Assembly (NCBI GenBank): GCA_021186555.1
Contig: JAJKFL010000002.1
Coordinates: 27,692,001 to 27,756,000, forward strand
Length of the DNA: 64,000 nucleotides
DNA from: Reticulitermes speratus
Taxonomy: Eukaryota > Arthropoda > Insecta > Blattodea > Rhinotermitidae
Direction of reading: 5' to 3'
Under the pieces are notes generated by a model. It did not search any database. It was not told the origin of the DNA and was given only the letters and a program-made list of their open reading frames with translations. Each line of letters starts with the position of its first letter. Positions within the stretch are counted from its first letter, which is position 1. Of this stretch, positions 33,783 through 45,146 are shown one piece after another. A program made the position numbers and the translations under genes.

Positions 33783-34073
33783 GGACCGTGCCATGGCTCA
33801 GGCGGTTAGTCGCCAGCTACCCACCGCGGAGGCCCGAGTTCGATCCCGGGTCAGTCCATGTGGGATTTGTGGTGGATAAAGTGGCACTGGGACAGGTTTT
33901 CCCCCGAGTACGTCGGTTTTTCCCCTGCCAATTTCATTCCACCGGTGCTCCATTACTTGGAAAAATGACAAAAAACTAATCATCTTTCTCTTCATCTTCA
34001 TCACAGGGTTGCACAATAAGCCTTAAGGCTGCGGTGCGTCCGTAGCTTCTGCTGCGGGGTCCTTCACAAAAAA
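33783..34073 (+). mobile_element. tRNA-derived SINE, family 4, reference copy
   Basis: The head CCATGGCTCAGGCGGTTAG (A box) and GAGTTCGATCCCGGG (B box, about 33837) are followed by the body with AAAGTGGCACTGGGACAG and CGGTGCTCCATTACTTGG, ending in an A run. Flanking AAATCCAGTCCA (33771-33782) and AAATCCAGCCCA (34074-34085) differ at one base and are the target duplication. Other copies: 5195 (-), 29228 (-), 46825 (+), 55445 (-). Confidence 0.86.
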
Positions 34074-34179
34074 AAATCCAGCCCAACGCAGTTAATCGCA
34101 GGCTTTTCTGTCATTTTCTTCGGCGCCTCCAGAGCAAAGCTACGGCATGTGCCTCACTTAGGGCCATACGTCCTTACAC

Positions 34180-34600
34180 TTATCATTAACCCTTTAAAGA
34201 CAACGAAAGAGCGACAGAAGATGCAGGATCGGATGTACTGGAGCACTACATTAATTATTATTATGGGGGAGGGGGGGGAAGTTCACTGCTCTGAAGTAAA
34301 CTTGGCCTTCTAGGGAAAGCAGGCTGGAAACAATGTAAGGGGTTGCGAAGTGAAGAAGGTACCGTGCTGGGAAGTGAACTGTTGGGAGCGTGCAGCAGAG
34401 GAAAGAAGCTGAGCACTTTGGCTGAGTTTTCGGATTGGAGTGCAGCATTATGACGACATTTTGATTGCGATGGGAGGGCTGCGCGGAGGCGAAAATTTTG
34501 AAGTTATTGTTGCGTAGGGTGGCATAAGAAGCATATAGTGCAACATGGATTTTGGGTACCAACTCATAATTTGCTCCAGGGCCGAGAAAAATCATAGGAA
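34180..34600 (+). repeat. Unclassified dispersed repeat, copy 2
   Basis: Direct-orientation partner of 31010-31400; includes a short G run (34263-34279). The 141-codon minus-strand frame over it is not shared by the other copy, which argues against a gene. Confidence 0.62.
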
Positions 34601-34700
34601 ACCTTGATCGAGTTGGTCGGTCGTATAGTCTTCCGGATGCACACTGACTTCTAACCAGTCCGGCGTTCAAACACACGAACCCTAACGGCAGTATCCACAG
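34601..34700 (+). mobile_element. SINE family 5 head fragment
   Basis: GTTGGTCGGTCGTATAGTC (A box) and GGCGTTCAAACAC (B-box-like) at tRNA spacing. The body is missing or unrecognisable. Confidence 0.45.
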
Positions 34701-35201
34701 GAACAGTTGTTTTACATATTAGAAACACACACAGATATGTTTTACAAACATTTTCCTTGTTCCTTTGGACGAGTAACAAACAGTTTAATAAACTCATATC
34801 CATTCTTGTATATAGACATACATATACAAACGTCCGATGCACATTCAATTACAATTTTGTTTTTATAAATTTTTAAATACTACCACTGAAACATATCTAT
34901 AAAGATTCAATTAGTACCGCGCAGTAAATCCGTTCCGTCTCGGTTGTAAAAGCCAATTAGTTAATACTGTATAGGGGACCAACCGCTGTCTGATGTGGGA
35001 CGTATACAAAATACATACAGACACTCTGTGGGCAGAACGTAGTATTTCTGAATGCAACTACTGACTTTAAAGATCCCACAAGCATGGTACATCCTAATAT
35101 ACACTCAACTTTACACGATAACAATGTCTAACATATCCGAATAAACAACCAGGATAACAATGAGACATCTGAGGTACTCACAGTGGTGCTGGGGAAGATT
35201 A
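34701..35201. other. No recognised gene
   Basis: AT-rich sequence leading into the palindrome at 35202. Confidence 0.4.
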
Positions 35202-35394
35202 AAGTCTTCTGGGATGTTATGCCGGGTGGACTAGTAAATAATAATAGATACCGACGTTTCGAACAAGTACAGTGCCTTCGTCTTCAGGGTCAAGCAGTCC
35301 AAGAAGTAATCGTAAAGATGAAGGTACAACGTTCCTTCGAAACGTCGATAATAATTTATCAGTCAAAACGGCGTAACATCCCCGAAGACTTGGA
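35202..35394. repeat. Palindrome with two hammerhead-like motifs
   Basis: Inverted arms 35202-35263 and 35337-35394 share GGGATGTTA, GCCG and CGACGTTTCGAA on either side of a ~73-bp centre. Left motif (minus, about 35249-35292): CTGAAGA box, weak stem II, GAAACGTC and a 3-bp stem I. Right motif (plus, about 35308-35350): box mutated to GTAAAGA, stem II GAAGG/CCTTC, GAAACGTC. Same outward layout as 24728 and 52033, but more decayed. Confidence 0.65.
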
Positions 35395-36533
35395 ACGTTG
35401 AGCATAACATGTTTTCATGTCAATACAGCAACTAACTGACGACAGACAGCAGAGGAATTCCACCTGACGAGTCGGGAAAAGCGCAATTTGCGTGAACCGT
35501 CAGACCACCGCGCACCGCACTAAACTGTTTTAACTTTAAATCACAGATAACTTCCTCCGTGTCGCTAATTTCCACCAGTTACTAACGTGCCACTGTAACA
35601 CGATCTTCGCTATTCCCACAGCTGCACGAGTATGAGGCGCACTCCGGGGACTTCGACCCAGAAGGCTGTTTGCGATATAGCACAAATGTTGCCAACCGAA
35701 GTGAGAAACCATAATAATTCCGATGCAATGCGAGAACAGAGGCTTCATCACTGCAAGAAAACAGTGCCATTCTGAGCCACTTGAGCAAAGTTTCCCAAAC
35801 TCTCTTCATTTGAGGAACACGTAAAATAATTCTTCAAATCCCGAGAAACCTATGAAAACGTTTACCGGCCTGATTAAGTTACAGCTGGGAGCGCAATTCA
35901 ATTACTGCCAAATTATATATACGTATATATATATACATAGGCCTATATCGGTTTAATATTGTAAGAAAAATTTAAGGATTTTTTCTGTCTTCCGAGAGAT
36001 TTTGGTATTCTTCGCGGTATTTTAACATTACAAAAATTCTGTGTATTTACTCCACGATTTCTCGCGGAACCCTGGTTGTGGAACACTCCGCTAGAGCATT
36101 TCGCACTTAATTGCAATCGGTCACGTAGGTCCACTTTGTATTCTCACAGCCAGCAGTGTGATTCTCAGTCACGCCAGATCCAATAGGACAGTGCAGCGCT
36201 GACGCTCTAGACTTGTATTACGGAAGTGCCCCATCCGAATTTCGAGTGAGGCACCAGTCACACTGACAAGCATTTAATGGTCTTCCTCGGTCCCATCCAA
36301 CACAGGCTGGGGCAGTACTTCGATTAGGGCAAGACCATATCCTTCAAAACCCCTTACGTTGATTAGGGCAAGCTCTTTCTACCGACAGCCAAGACGGCCT
36401 AAGCTTCAAAACTACCACTCATCAACAAGCAATCGGTAAGCCACATATCCGCTAACTACAGGATGCCTATATAGAGTATCGCAATATAACGCAATAACAA
36501 ATGGGGAAGACGACAGTTACGGCCTACTTTTAC
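35395..36533. other. No recognised gene
   Basis: AT-rich, with a TATATACGTATATATATA patch at about 35916-35936. No coding signal. Confidence 0.35.
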
Positions 36534-37024
36534 TCGCGTTCGCAAACTTGCAAAAAGCGACTGTCAGCTTCGTCATGTCTGTCCGTCTGTCCGCATGGAA
36601 TAACCCGGTTCCCACTTGACGGTTTTTATGAAATTTTATATTTCAGTATGTTTCGAAAATCTGTTGAGAAAATTCACGTTTCATTAAAATCTGACGAGAA
36701 TAACGGGTACTTTACATGAAGACCTACGTACATTTATGATAATATCTCGCTGAATTCTGCTTAGAATGAGAAATGTTTCAGACAACAGTTGTAGAGAAAA
36801 TCAAAACACACATTTTATGTTCAATAACTTTTTACCGAAAATCTGCCGTTTATGAGATAATGTGGAAAAATATGGTAGAGCTGGACATGCCACAGATGAC
36901 GGTATAATAAGGCGCATGCGCTTTGCATGCTGGATAACTAAGGCTACAGACACACACTCAGAACATGTAACACCTATTGCTTTTCCACGACAACATTGGT
37001 TACGCGAACGCGACTCAGTGTTAC
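36534..37024 (+). mobile_element. MITE with GGCGCGTTCGC-type ends, full copy A
   Basis: About 491 bp. Begins CGCGTTCGCAAAC and ends GCGAACGCG, giving short inverted ends. Aligns along its whole length with the reverse complement of 41046-41532 (shared blocks: TCCGTCTGTCCGCATGGAA, ATCTGACGAGAATAACGGG, GGCCACAGATGAC-like, CACACACTCAGAA). Has no coding capacity; moved by an unknown transposase. The 72- and 69-codon frames inside are incidental. Confidence 0.8.
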
Positions 37025-37324
37025 GTTATACGTACATTGCCTGTCTTGTTAGAAACTGTTTCCTGAAGTAGTGAGAGTACTGAGAAAAATCATAGGAAAC
37101 CTGTCAAGAGTAACCGGCCTTCAGGACGAGAATCGTGACCTCTGCAATATGAAGCACTATCGCGGCTGTCGGCAACGGTACGTCCAGATGGCATGGGACT
37201 TACTGTTCGTAACATCTATCGACTGAGAGGGCTACATGAAGTCCAGTGAAGGCATAAAATTGAATACTAATATTCAAGCCGAAGTAATTCAGGAAAAGCC
37301 AGACCTTCTTTAAAAATTCGCGGA

Positions 37325-37520
37325 TCAAGCTTGTTCATCAAGCGATAAGGCTTCTGACTCGTATTCGGAAAAGTGTCCGGCTCGAATCTCGGACGGAACA
37401 ACGACAACACTGGCAGTCCTTCAAAGCAACTTCTGATATAATTATTGAAGTTAGGTCACGACATCCCTTCCAATTCATTATTCACCAAACATTGTGGCCC
37501 TCGACGCTATACAGCGAGGG
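37325..37520 (+). mobile_element. SINE family 5, diverged
   Basis: tRNA-like CGATAAGGCTTCTGACTCG and B box GGCTCGAATCTCGG, then a body whose end TTCCAATTCATTATTCACC also ends the copy at 47275. Confidence 0.6.
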
Positions 37521-37865
37521 CTGGTGAGCGCGCCGTTAATTAAACTAAAACAAATGGTCATTCACAACTCGCTTGGACAACCTGAGGAAAGAAAGTGCAA
37601 AGTTTCATCACACGAAACTAGAGATCGAGTCCCGAACGGGTATCCTCCTAATACAATTTACCGCTAAATGAATCCTACGCGACGCTTTATTGGCAGACGC
37701 TACGAAGCAGGATTTTGTACGGATATAACACACCCAGTCTTCTTTATGTACACATGTCCTGAGCATACACGATGAGGCTACATACATTCGAAGTTTGTTT
37801 ACTTTCCACATTACAAGGTTTCACTACCTAAATTACTAATTTATATAACATACTATACTAAAATC

Positions 37866-38152
37866 GCCGATCCCAGTGGCCGTGCGGTCTAAGGCGTGGG
37901 TCTTCGGCCGCTCGCTTACTAGGATCGTGGGTTCGAATCCCACCGGGGGCATGGATGTCTGTCTCTTGTGAGTGCTGTGTGTTGTCAGGTAGAGGTCTCT
38001 GCGACGAGCTGGTCCCTCGTCCAGAGGAGTCCTACCGACTGTGGTGTGTCTGTGTGTGATCATGAAACCTCGACGAAACGAGGAGGCCCAGGCCCATATA
38101 GGGCTATCGAGCCATAAAAAATAAATAAAAATAAAAAAAAATAAAATAAAAA
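37866..38152 (+). mobile_element. tRNA-derived SINE, family 1, complete with target duplication
   Basis: Complete copy: tRNA head, body, and a tail of A-rich AAATAAATAAAA type. It is enclosed by a perfect 14-bp direct repeat ACTATACTAAAATC (37852-37865 and 38153-38166). The perfect duplication and intact tail make it one of the youngest SINE insertions here. The A/T tail shows that a poly-A-recognising LINE supplied the enzyme. Confidence 0.93.
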
Positions 38153-38246
38153 ACTATACTAAAATCAAATGGGGTTACATTAAGCAAAAGTGAATCAGAG
38201 ATAAATGTAATCTGAGTCAAGTTAATTTCTACGGCTCTACAAACAC

Positions 38247-38901
38247 TTTTTTTTTTTCAATGGCTCGACAGCCCCTTGGGGCCTAGGCCGCCTCATTTTT
38301 CGAGGCTCCACGATCACACTTATTAGCCACGCCACATTCGGTAGGACTCCTCTGGACGAGGGACCAGCTCGTCGCAGAGACCTCTACCTGACAACACTCA
38401 CAAGAGACAGACATCCATTCCCTAGGTTTTTTTTTCTCCTGTCCGGGGTTTCTTCCCTTTGATCCATTTTTGTACTGTTTAAATCCTTTCGTCCTTCATG
38501 TCACTTTACGTTACAACGTTACGTCCTTACAACAAACATCCATGCCCTCGGTGGGATTTTTTTTTATTCCTGGGTTTTCCCCTTTGATCCATTTGTACTG
38601 TTGAAGTCCTTTTTGTCCTGCATGTCACCTTATGTTTCATGCTATCGTCCATACATCTAACACAACACAAACATCCTTGCCCCCGGTGGGATTTTTTTTT
38701 TTATTAATTCCTGGGTTTTCCCCTTTGATCCGTTTGTACTGGTGAAGTCCTTTTTGTCCTGCATGTCACCTTATGTTTCATGCTATCGTCCATACATCTA
38801 GCACAACACAAACATCCTTGCCCCCGGTGGGATTCGAACCCACGATCCTAGTAAGCGAGCGGCCGCAGTCCCACGCCTTAGACCGCACGGCCACTGGGAT
38901 C
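38247..38901 (-). mobile_element. SINE family 1, composite with three internal tandem units
   Basis: One insertion enclosed by a direct repeat of about 14 bp, GGCTCTACAAACAC (38233-38246 and 38902-38915). It is about 655 bp instead of the usual ~285. Between the SINE end (38247-38425) and the tRNA head (38820-38901) lie three tandem blocks of about 130-140 bp (about 38428-38556, 38557-38691, 38692-38832). Each starts with a T run and ends CCGGTGGGA. The blocks contain TTTGATCC and GCATGTCACCTTATG segments absent from the normal SINE. Confidence 0.88.
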
Positions 38902-39059
38902 GGCTCTACAAACACATACTGATGTTAATATTAAACACAGCCTTCTCCAACCATTCATCGTAATGTACAGCCCACCTTTGCTAAGGTGCAGTGTACGTCA
39001 CCCATTTTACTTAACCCTCCAAGTATAGTGGTTACTGAAAGGCAATAACTAACTAACTA

Positions 39060-39260
39060 ACTCCATGGAGCACAGTCCTTCTTGAGAAGCTAACAGGTCC
39101 TCAGCTAGTCAAGAAATTCCCCGCATTTTATGGAACCCGAAGGTTCATTATCGCATTCACAAGAGCCCACCACCTGTCCTATCCAGAGCCATATCAATCC
39201 AGTCCACGCCCTCCCATCCCACTTCTTGAAGACCCATTTTAATATTATCCTCCCATCTAC
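39060..39260 (-). pseudogene. LINE ORF2 C-terminal relic
   Basis: The minus strand decodes to [29 protein letters not shown] and then, past stops, an untranslated block reading FHKMRGIS and [12 protein letters not shown], the same trailing block as at 15110. Heavily 5'-truncated. Confidence 0.75.
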
Positions 39261-39884
39261 GCTACTGAAAGGCAATTACAAAGTAAATATGCCTACATAC
39301 GGTTAAAATGGTTGTACATAACAAATGAAATGCTATACTGCCACAACTCTTGTACTATTTTAAAGCCCATACACTATTATTTGAGTCGTACTCCAACACA
39401 GACCCCAGCATTTTGCACACAATTCTGCAACCTAGAAACAAAGACTTAACTCTTTTCCTTAAGATGTCAAGAGGAACAGCGGCGAAGTATCTGGAATTTG
39501 TTGTTTCAGTTCATCGCGTATTCTTGCTTTTGATCGGCAGACTCCCCTTTGGCCCAGCTCCACAAAACAAGTCACACGAACGCCTTTCTGTTGCTCCTCC
39601 ACGCCCAAACCACTGACAGGCAAAACTGTTGTGAAGACAGACGCGAACAGGAAGCGCATGAAGTGCAGTCCTTCACACTTGTCCCATTAAGAAACAAAGG
39701 AAAACACTGAACTGTCAAGGATACTCAAATAGCGCTCATTTACTTTCACATCAGCCGCTATATGCACCAAGCATTTTCCAGCACAGTGTATATGTGTCTC
39801 GCACGACTCATATAAATAACTATAATTTCCACAACAGCATAAGCATGCCGGTTTTTGTAATGGAGAAGCAATGTTTTACTGTGG
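39261..39884. other. No recognised gene
   Basis: An 88-codon frame at 39350-39616 has no recognised motif. Confidence 0.35.
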
Positions 39885-40050
39885 GGCACACTCAGCCTTC
39901 TATTCAATGGGTACCGGCGTTCTTTCCCGGGGTAAAGTGCCCGGCGCGTGGCGTTGCTCACTCACTTCCATCTAGTGCCGAGGCCGAGAGTGGAGATATA
40001 ACTCTGCTCCCCACATACGCCTTAGCGGCATAGACAGGGAAACTTTCCAG
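39885..40050 (+). mobile_element. SINE family 2 body fragment
   Basis: GGGGCACACTCAGCCTTC, AATGGGTACCGG, GGGTAAAGTGCCCGG and CATCTAGTGCCGAGG follow the family 2 body. The tRNA head is missing, as expected from 5' truncation. Confidence 0.72.
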
Positions 40051-41045
40051 TTTTATTACAAGAAATTCTTGCTTCAGAAGTTTATGTCGCATCTTTATTT
40101 GACGCGAAAGCACTGCATATGGAATACACACAATAGTCTCTTTCCATTAGAACCTTGCGGACATAAATCGCCTTACGGAGCTTTAGCCACAATTTGCAGA
40201 ACCTGCTACTATAAATAGGCAGCCTATGCGTAGAAACTTGGTGACGTAATGTACCAAAACTCTGGCCTATGTTCATAAGCGGCAGTATTTACTGAAATTT
40301 CTGTATACTGAACAACTCATTCAACAAAGGAAGAAAAATTTCCCGGGCTTTGCAAATTTACCTCACAATGGACCGGACACGTACCACAGACTTGGGGAGA
40401 AAAACGGCGGTGGAAAAATTATCTTCGAAAATGAACATTTTTATGAAATAAGAAATAGACGGAAATATAGCATTAATATCGATGTGAGGGAGTCAGGTTA
40501 TGAGGATGTGAGATAAATGGGAGTTCTACTGCCATAAAAATAAATTACACTAATACAGTGCTCCTCGTTGGGTACTTCTGCTTTACAGAATCGGGATACT
40601 GCAGGGACATTGTAAAACTTTTGTATTAGTACCTAAACGTGTAATGCGTCTGAGTTACAGCACAACAAGCCTGAATAAGGGTCACAAAAGAAAAATTCCC
40701 TTTCGCCTACACATCGATTTCTATCGAACCAATATTTACCAATAGCATCCACAGTTCTTAACTTCTCAGATGTCTATATGGAACAAGCAATCACACTGCT
40801 GTACAAACAAAATCCTTTCGCTCAGGAGACACGAAGCAGAAAGCAAATAAAAAAAGAGGCCCTCGAACATAAATAGCCGCAACTAAGAAGGCTCAAGTGC
40901 TGAAATTTTAGGACGGCCTGCTAGTAGAAACACGACCAATCGTGAAACGAAATTTACAGACACCAAAAAACCTAAGTAATAACTGCATCGCGCCAATCGT
41001 TTTCTGGGTATTAACAACATAGACAATGTACGTACGTTACATTGG
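40051..41045. other. No recognised gene
   Basis: AT-rich sequence between a SINE fragment and a MITE. Nothing coding recognised. Confidence 0.35.
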
Positions 41046-41532
41046 GGCGCGTTCGCGTAACCACTGTTGCCGTAAAAAAGCACTAAGTATTACATATTCT
41101 GAGTGTGTGTCTGTACCCTTAGTAATCCAGCAAGCAAAGCGTATGCACCGTATTATTATGTCATCTGTGGCCTGACCGGCTCTACCATATATTTCCACAT
41201 CGTCTCATAAACGGCATAATTCTCGGAAAAAAATACTGAACATAAAGTGTGTGTTCTGATTTTCTCTACAACTTTTGTCTCAAACATTTCTCACTCTAAG
41301 AAGAATCCAGCAAGATATAATAATAAATGTATAGAGTTTTGCATGCAAAGTACCCGTTATTTTTGTCAGATTTTAATGAAACTTGAATTTTCTCGACAGA
41401 TTTTCGATAAATACTCAAATATCAAACTTCATGAAAATCGTCAGTGGAAGCCCAGTTGTTCCATGCGGACGGACGGACGGATATGACGCAGCTAACAGTC
41501 GCTTTTCGAATTTTTTTGCGAACGCGTCTAAA
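41046..41532 (-). mobile_element. MITE with GGCGCGTTCGC-type ends, full copy B
   Basis: About 487 bp, starting GGCGCGTTCGCG and ending GCGAACGCGTC on the plus strand. Inverted relative to copy A at 36534, about 4 kb away. Both ends are preserved, so this copy best defines the family. Contains a (GGAC)n patch at 41466-41481. Confidence 0.8.
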
Positions 41533-42344
41533 AAACTGTCACAGTTCGCGCACAGCAGCTCAGTTGTGTGCAACTGAATGCACACATACATAGACTCAGG
41601 ACAAAACCAAACAGTCATCTCTATTGACTTTGATGGAGCAGTGAACCAGGTAATGATGTAACAGCATGTGTCCCACATGTTCGCTTAAAACTGCTGGGAC
41701 CATTGGGTCCTTTACCCACACGGCAGCACTGTCGTTACTGATGCAGCCATGCAAACACAAATCCATTTGAGACAAAATTTACCACAGCTCCATCTACTGT
41801 AACAAACAGCATCACGTTCCAGTTAATGCTCCCAGACAACTTCATACCTACGTGCGTTCGTGTGACAAAGAGATAGACTGCACATAATAACTAATTAACT
41901 GACGCACACCATGATACGAGTGTACAAAACGCCAACATTACAATAACAAAGGTCCTTCAATGGACGATACTTCCCGGTATCTGTTCGGAAAGCTGAGGAA
42001 AGCCACGAAAATCCTGAATCAATATGGCTCGTTTATGGGTTTACACCCGAACCCGCGACGCCCACAGTCAGAAGCCGAGTGCAAACCACTCAACCGCGGT
42101 ACCTGGTCTCGCATTTCAAATCCTTCAATTACCGTCTAAGTTCTACAAGTGGCAAGCTTCAAAAGTGATTCCTCATCAAAATTCTGTCTACGCTGAATAT
42201 AAAATAACTATCTTCCTTTCTCGTCACTTAAACAGTGATACGATCTCGCTCAAAAGATCACGGACCTGTGCTGCAGTGTCTGCGAATACAAAGCACTCTG
42301 AGCTACGCCAAAAAAAAAATGTACCCAGCACCTTGAAGTAACAA
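41533..42344. other. No recognised gene
   Basis: Includes a 105-codon frame (42024-42341) with no recognised motif, and an A run at 42311-42319. Confidence 0.35.
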
Positions 42345-42500
42345 ACGCTCTGTGCTTGTACTTCAAAGGTGATAGGTTCGAATCATGGCCTTTTACTGGT
42401 TACCCTGAAGTCAGCGACATCTTCTCTCAACCTCTCCAGGTGAATGCCACTACAACACTCTGAAATAAGTCACGACGGCCCTCTACCAATACCTATTAAT
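42345..42500 (+). mobile_element. SINE family 5 copy, diverged
   Basis: B-box-like ATAGGTTCGAATCATGG, then TACCCTGAAGTCAG and CTCCAGGTGAATGCC. The last is equivalent to the CCAGGCAAATGCC motif of family 5. The A-box side is degraded. Confidence 0.55.
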
Positions 42501-42746
42501 CATTCCTGATCTCCAAGTTTCATTCCGCGTTACTTAGCCTCTGTAATTCTACAACCTTAAACGTTCGCAACGACTCACGCTGGTATAACCCACTGTTGAA
42601 ACAATACACACTGGGGATATTTTCCATGGCATGACGTTTATATCGAGTTTCACTACAATGGAACGATGCCAATAACTCCACAAATCTAAGTGACACTCTG
42701 TAGAAATTACGAACGAAAGAAGATCGCTAAAAGAAATCTGGTTAAG

Positions 42747-43047
42747 GTAAAAAGGTAAAAGTACGTAAAGTTTTTGCCCTACAACAGGCCATGAAGACTC
42801 AGAGACGGAGTAGAGGTATAGCTCTACTCTTTCCTTAACCTCGGCGCTAGATGGGGGTAGGTGGTTAACGCCAAGCCCCGGCCGCTTTACCCCTGGGAAA
42901 GAGACCCGGTACCCAATTGTACAGGGGACTAAGCAGGCCCCAGGGCCGGTCTAGACGGGTGAAGAAAACCTCACCCCCACCGGGATTCGATCCCTGGACC
43001 GTCCAGCCCTCAGCCAGTCGCTATACCGACTGTGCTATCCCGGCACA
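42747..43047 (-). mobile_element. tRNA-derived SINE, family 2
   Basis: Reverse-strand, near full-length copy. The tail AAAGGTAAAAG comes first on the plus strand, then the body (CGGTACCCAATTG), the B box as GGGATTCGATCCC (about 42984) and the A-box end (CTGTGCTATCC). A short direct repeat CTGGTTAA lies near both ends (42738-42745 and 43048-43055) and may be the target duplication. Confidence 0.83.
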
Positions 43048-44124
43048 CTGGTTAATGTGAAACAGGCCACAACAGAAGAACAAGAATAAGGTGCCTATGC
43101 ATGTCCAGGCGAATCAGGAAACGGACGGATTAAACACATGCATGCTGCCTGAACGGTTTTCCGAAGGAATACATACTCCTACGAAATACTTCAGAGCTGT
43201 AAATGCCAGAAAACTACTGCAGTGAATTCGTCCTGTTCTGTGAACTATACAATTGGTCTGCTGAAGGTATTCTGATGTCTCATACACCATCCTAACCTCG
43301 CCGACGCAGGAGGGTGGAAGTCGGCGGACAACATGCAGAGTCCCCACAAGTAACGGTTCCAGAAATCACGTCAAATGGTCAAACGTGTTCAGGGCTCACT
43401 TCAAAACACTTGCTGAGCGGCAACTACTACGCAAAGCAAATACATGACACTGGATGAACAGGAAAGTACTTGCGATTTTATGCTTTGAGGTGCGAATGTC
43501 ACGCATGGAAAGGTATAATAATAAAGAGGGGAAATACCCTTTGTGGTTATTTCCAACATAAAAGCGAAAAAGTAGATGTTGTAAAGCAAACGACTTCAAA
43601 ATACGGGTTTAGAAAGGATGATGATTCATGGTCCACAGAGGAGTCTGTTTCAAACGCTAACAACCTCGCAAACAGAAGCCTTCTTGCCTCTCGTGACGAG
43701 CATAATTTTAGTTAAAAACGACGCTTCACCGAGTGATGAGACGGTAATACTGAGGACACATCTTTAATAATCAGTTTCAGCCAAATTTATGGGACAGGTA
43801 CAAAGTCAAACACAAAATAAAAAATATGACATAACTATGCTAATGTACATACATAAACCCTTGCTTCAAAGCCTCCCTGGAAAAGTTCACAGTTACTCAG
43901 CTAGAATGTGCCATAGTGAGCACTGTCCATCCTCCAAGGATTTAGACTACCCCTTTCTAAGCGCCTCAATAAGCCCAACAGAGAGGGTTCTCCCCGTTAC
44001 GCCCGAAGAAGATGGCAGATTCCTCCTTCCAAACGCTGTAATTCTTTCAGCTTCAGACAAACAATGTCCAAATTTCAGTCGCGACTATGACCATATACAC
44101 AGAATTCTTTACAGCTGCATTAGA
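43048..44124. other. No recognised gene
   Basis: The 135-codon frame at 43789-44196 runs into the antisense of a LINE tail and is therefore not a gene. Confidence 0.4.
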
Positions 44125-44215
44125 AATTGCCCGTTCTTACGGAACCCAGAAGTTCATCACAGGTTCACGGAAGTTCACCACTGGACACCGTCTTAAGCCA
44201 GCTCAATATCAGTGA
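44125..44215 (-). pseudogene. LINE ORF2 C-terminal micro-relic
   Basis: The minus strand reads DIELA, stop, DGVQW and later GFRK with stops. This corresponds to the WI.LAQDR..WR...MN..VP ending seen in the longer LINE relics here. Short and degraded. Confidence 0.4.
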
Positions 44216-45104
44216 TTTAAGGCCAATTTTTCCATGGCTGGTTTATTGTTCCATGATCCACTTGCCATGCCATAGCACAAGTCGATCAAGTCGTCTCTTC
44301 GCTTGAAGTTTTCCGACAAGAATTCCGTGTGTATTTGTCATTTCCTACATTCGTGCCACACGATCTGTCCAGCTCACGTCAGTTTTATGAAGTAACAATA
44401 CGCGACAGTAACAGTATTACGTTCCCCACTGCACAATTTCCTCCAGTGGAAATGACTGACTTTCACGGCTATATTATACGTAGTTCTGTAAGCAAATTAA
44501 GTGGGCCTACATAAATAATAAAACCCTTTTGGAAGAGTTCTGTATGTCCCGTCAAAACGAGATAACGTCATACCGTTGTAAGACTCAGGTGGATTCGAAA
44601 TCCATTATTGACATGTGCGGATTAAACTAGCATTTCATTTCGAATAAATGGCAATGTGCAAAGCCCGACTTTCAATCTCGCAGTTTTCATTTTACGTAAC
44701 CTATGACGTGACAAATATCAGTTTCCTGACAAGTAAATCCCGAGGTGAAGCTGACATGATGATCAATAAATGGCGACCCAACACACAGTTCCCTATCACT
44801 GGCTAACATGACAAAACACGCATTACCGAGACTGTGACTTCCATTACACACGAGCGTGCGGCGTACTGAACACGGCTACACGTTACTTGACACATCTGTC
44901 ACGGTGAATCACTAAAACCAAATAACTGATCGATGCTACGATTCGTATAAACGAGCTACCTTACAAATATGAAACAGGGCGAAAACGTAATGTTGTACGT
45001 ACATGTTCCGTGCAACAGACTAACAATATACGTGTATCATACTTATTCCAACTAACTGCACATATCTTCATTAGTAACTATTTAATATGTACGTAGCAGT
45101 AACT
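44216..45104. other. No recognised gene
   Basis: Ordinary AT-rich sequence. Confidence 0.35.
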
Positions 45105-45146
45105 TCTCCTACATCTTTCGGCCCGCAGAGGTCATCTTCAGGGAAA
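45105..45146 (-). ncRNA. Degraded hammerhead-type motif
   Basis: Minus strand: stem I TTTCC/GGAGA, intact core box CTGAAGA, extra T, an imperfect stem II (GACC/GGCC), GAA, and a stem III mutated to AGATGT. Recognisable but probably inactive. Confidence 0.5.

Noticed and set aside
43789-44196. 135-codon frame as a gene
   Set aside because: Its 3' part is antisense to a LINE tail, and the protein shows no motif.
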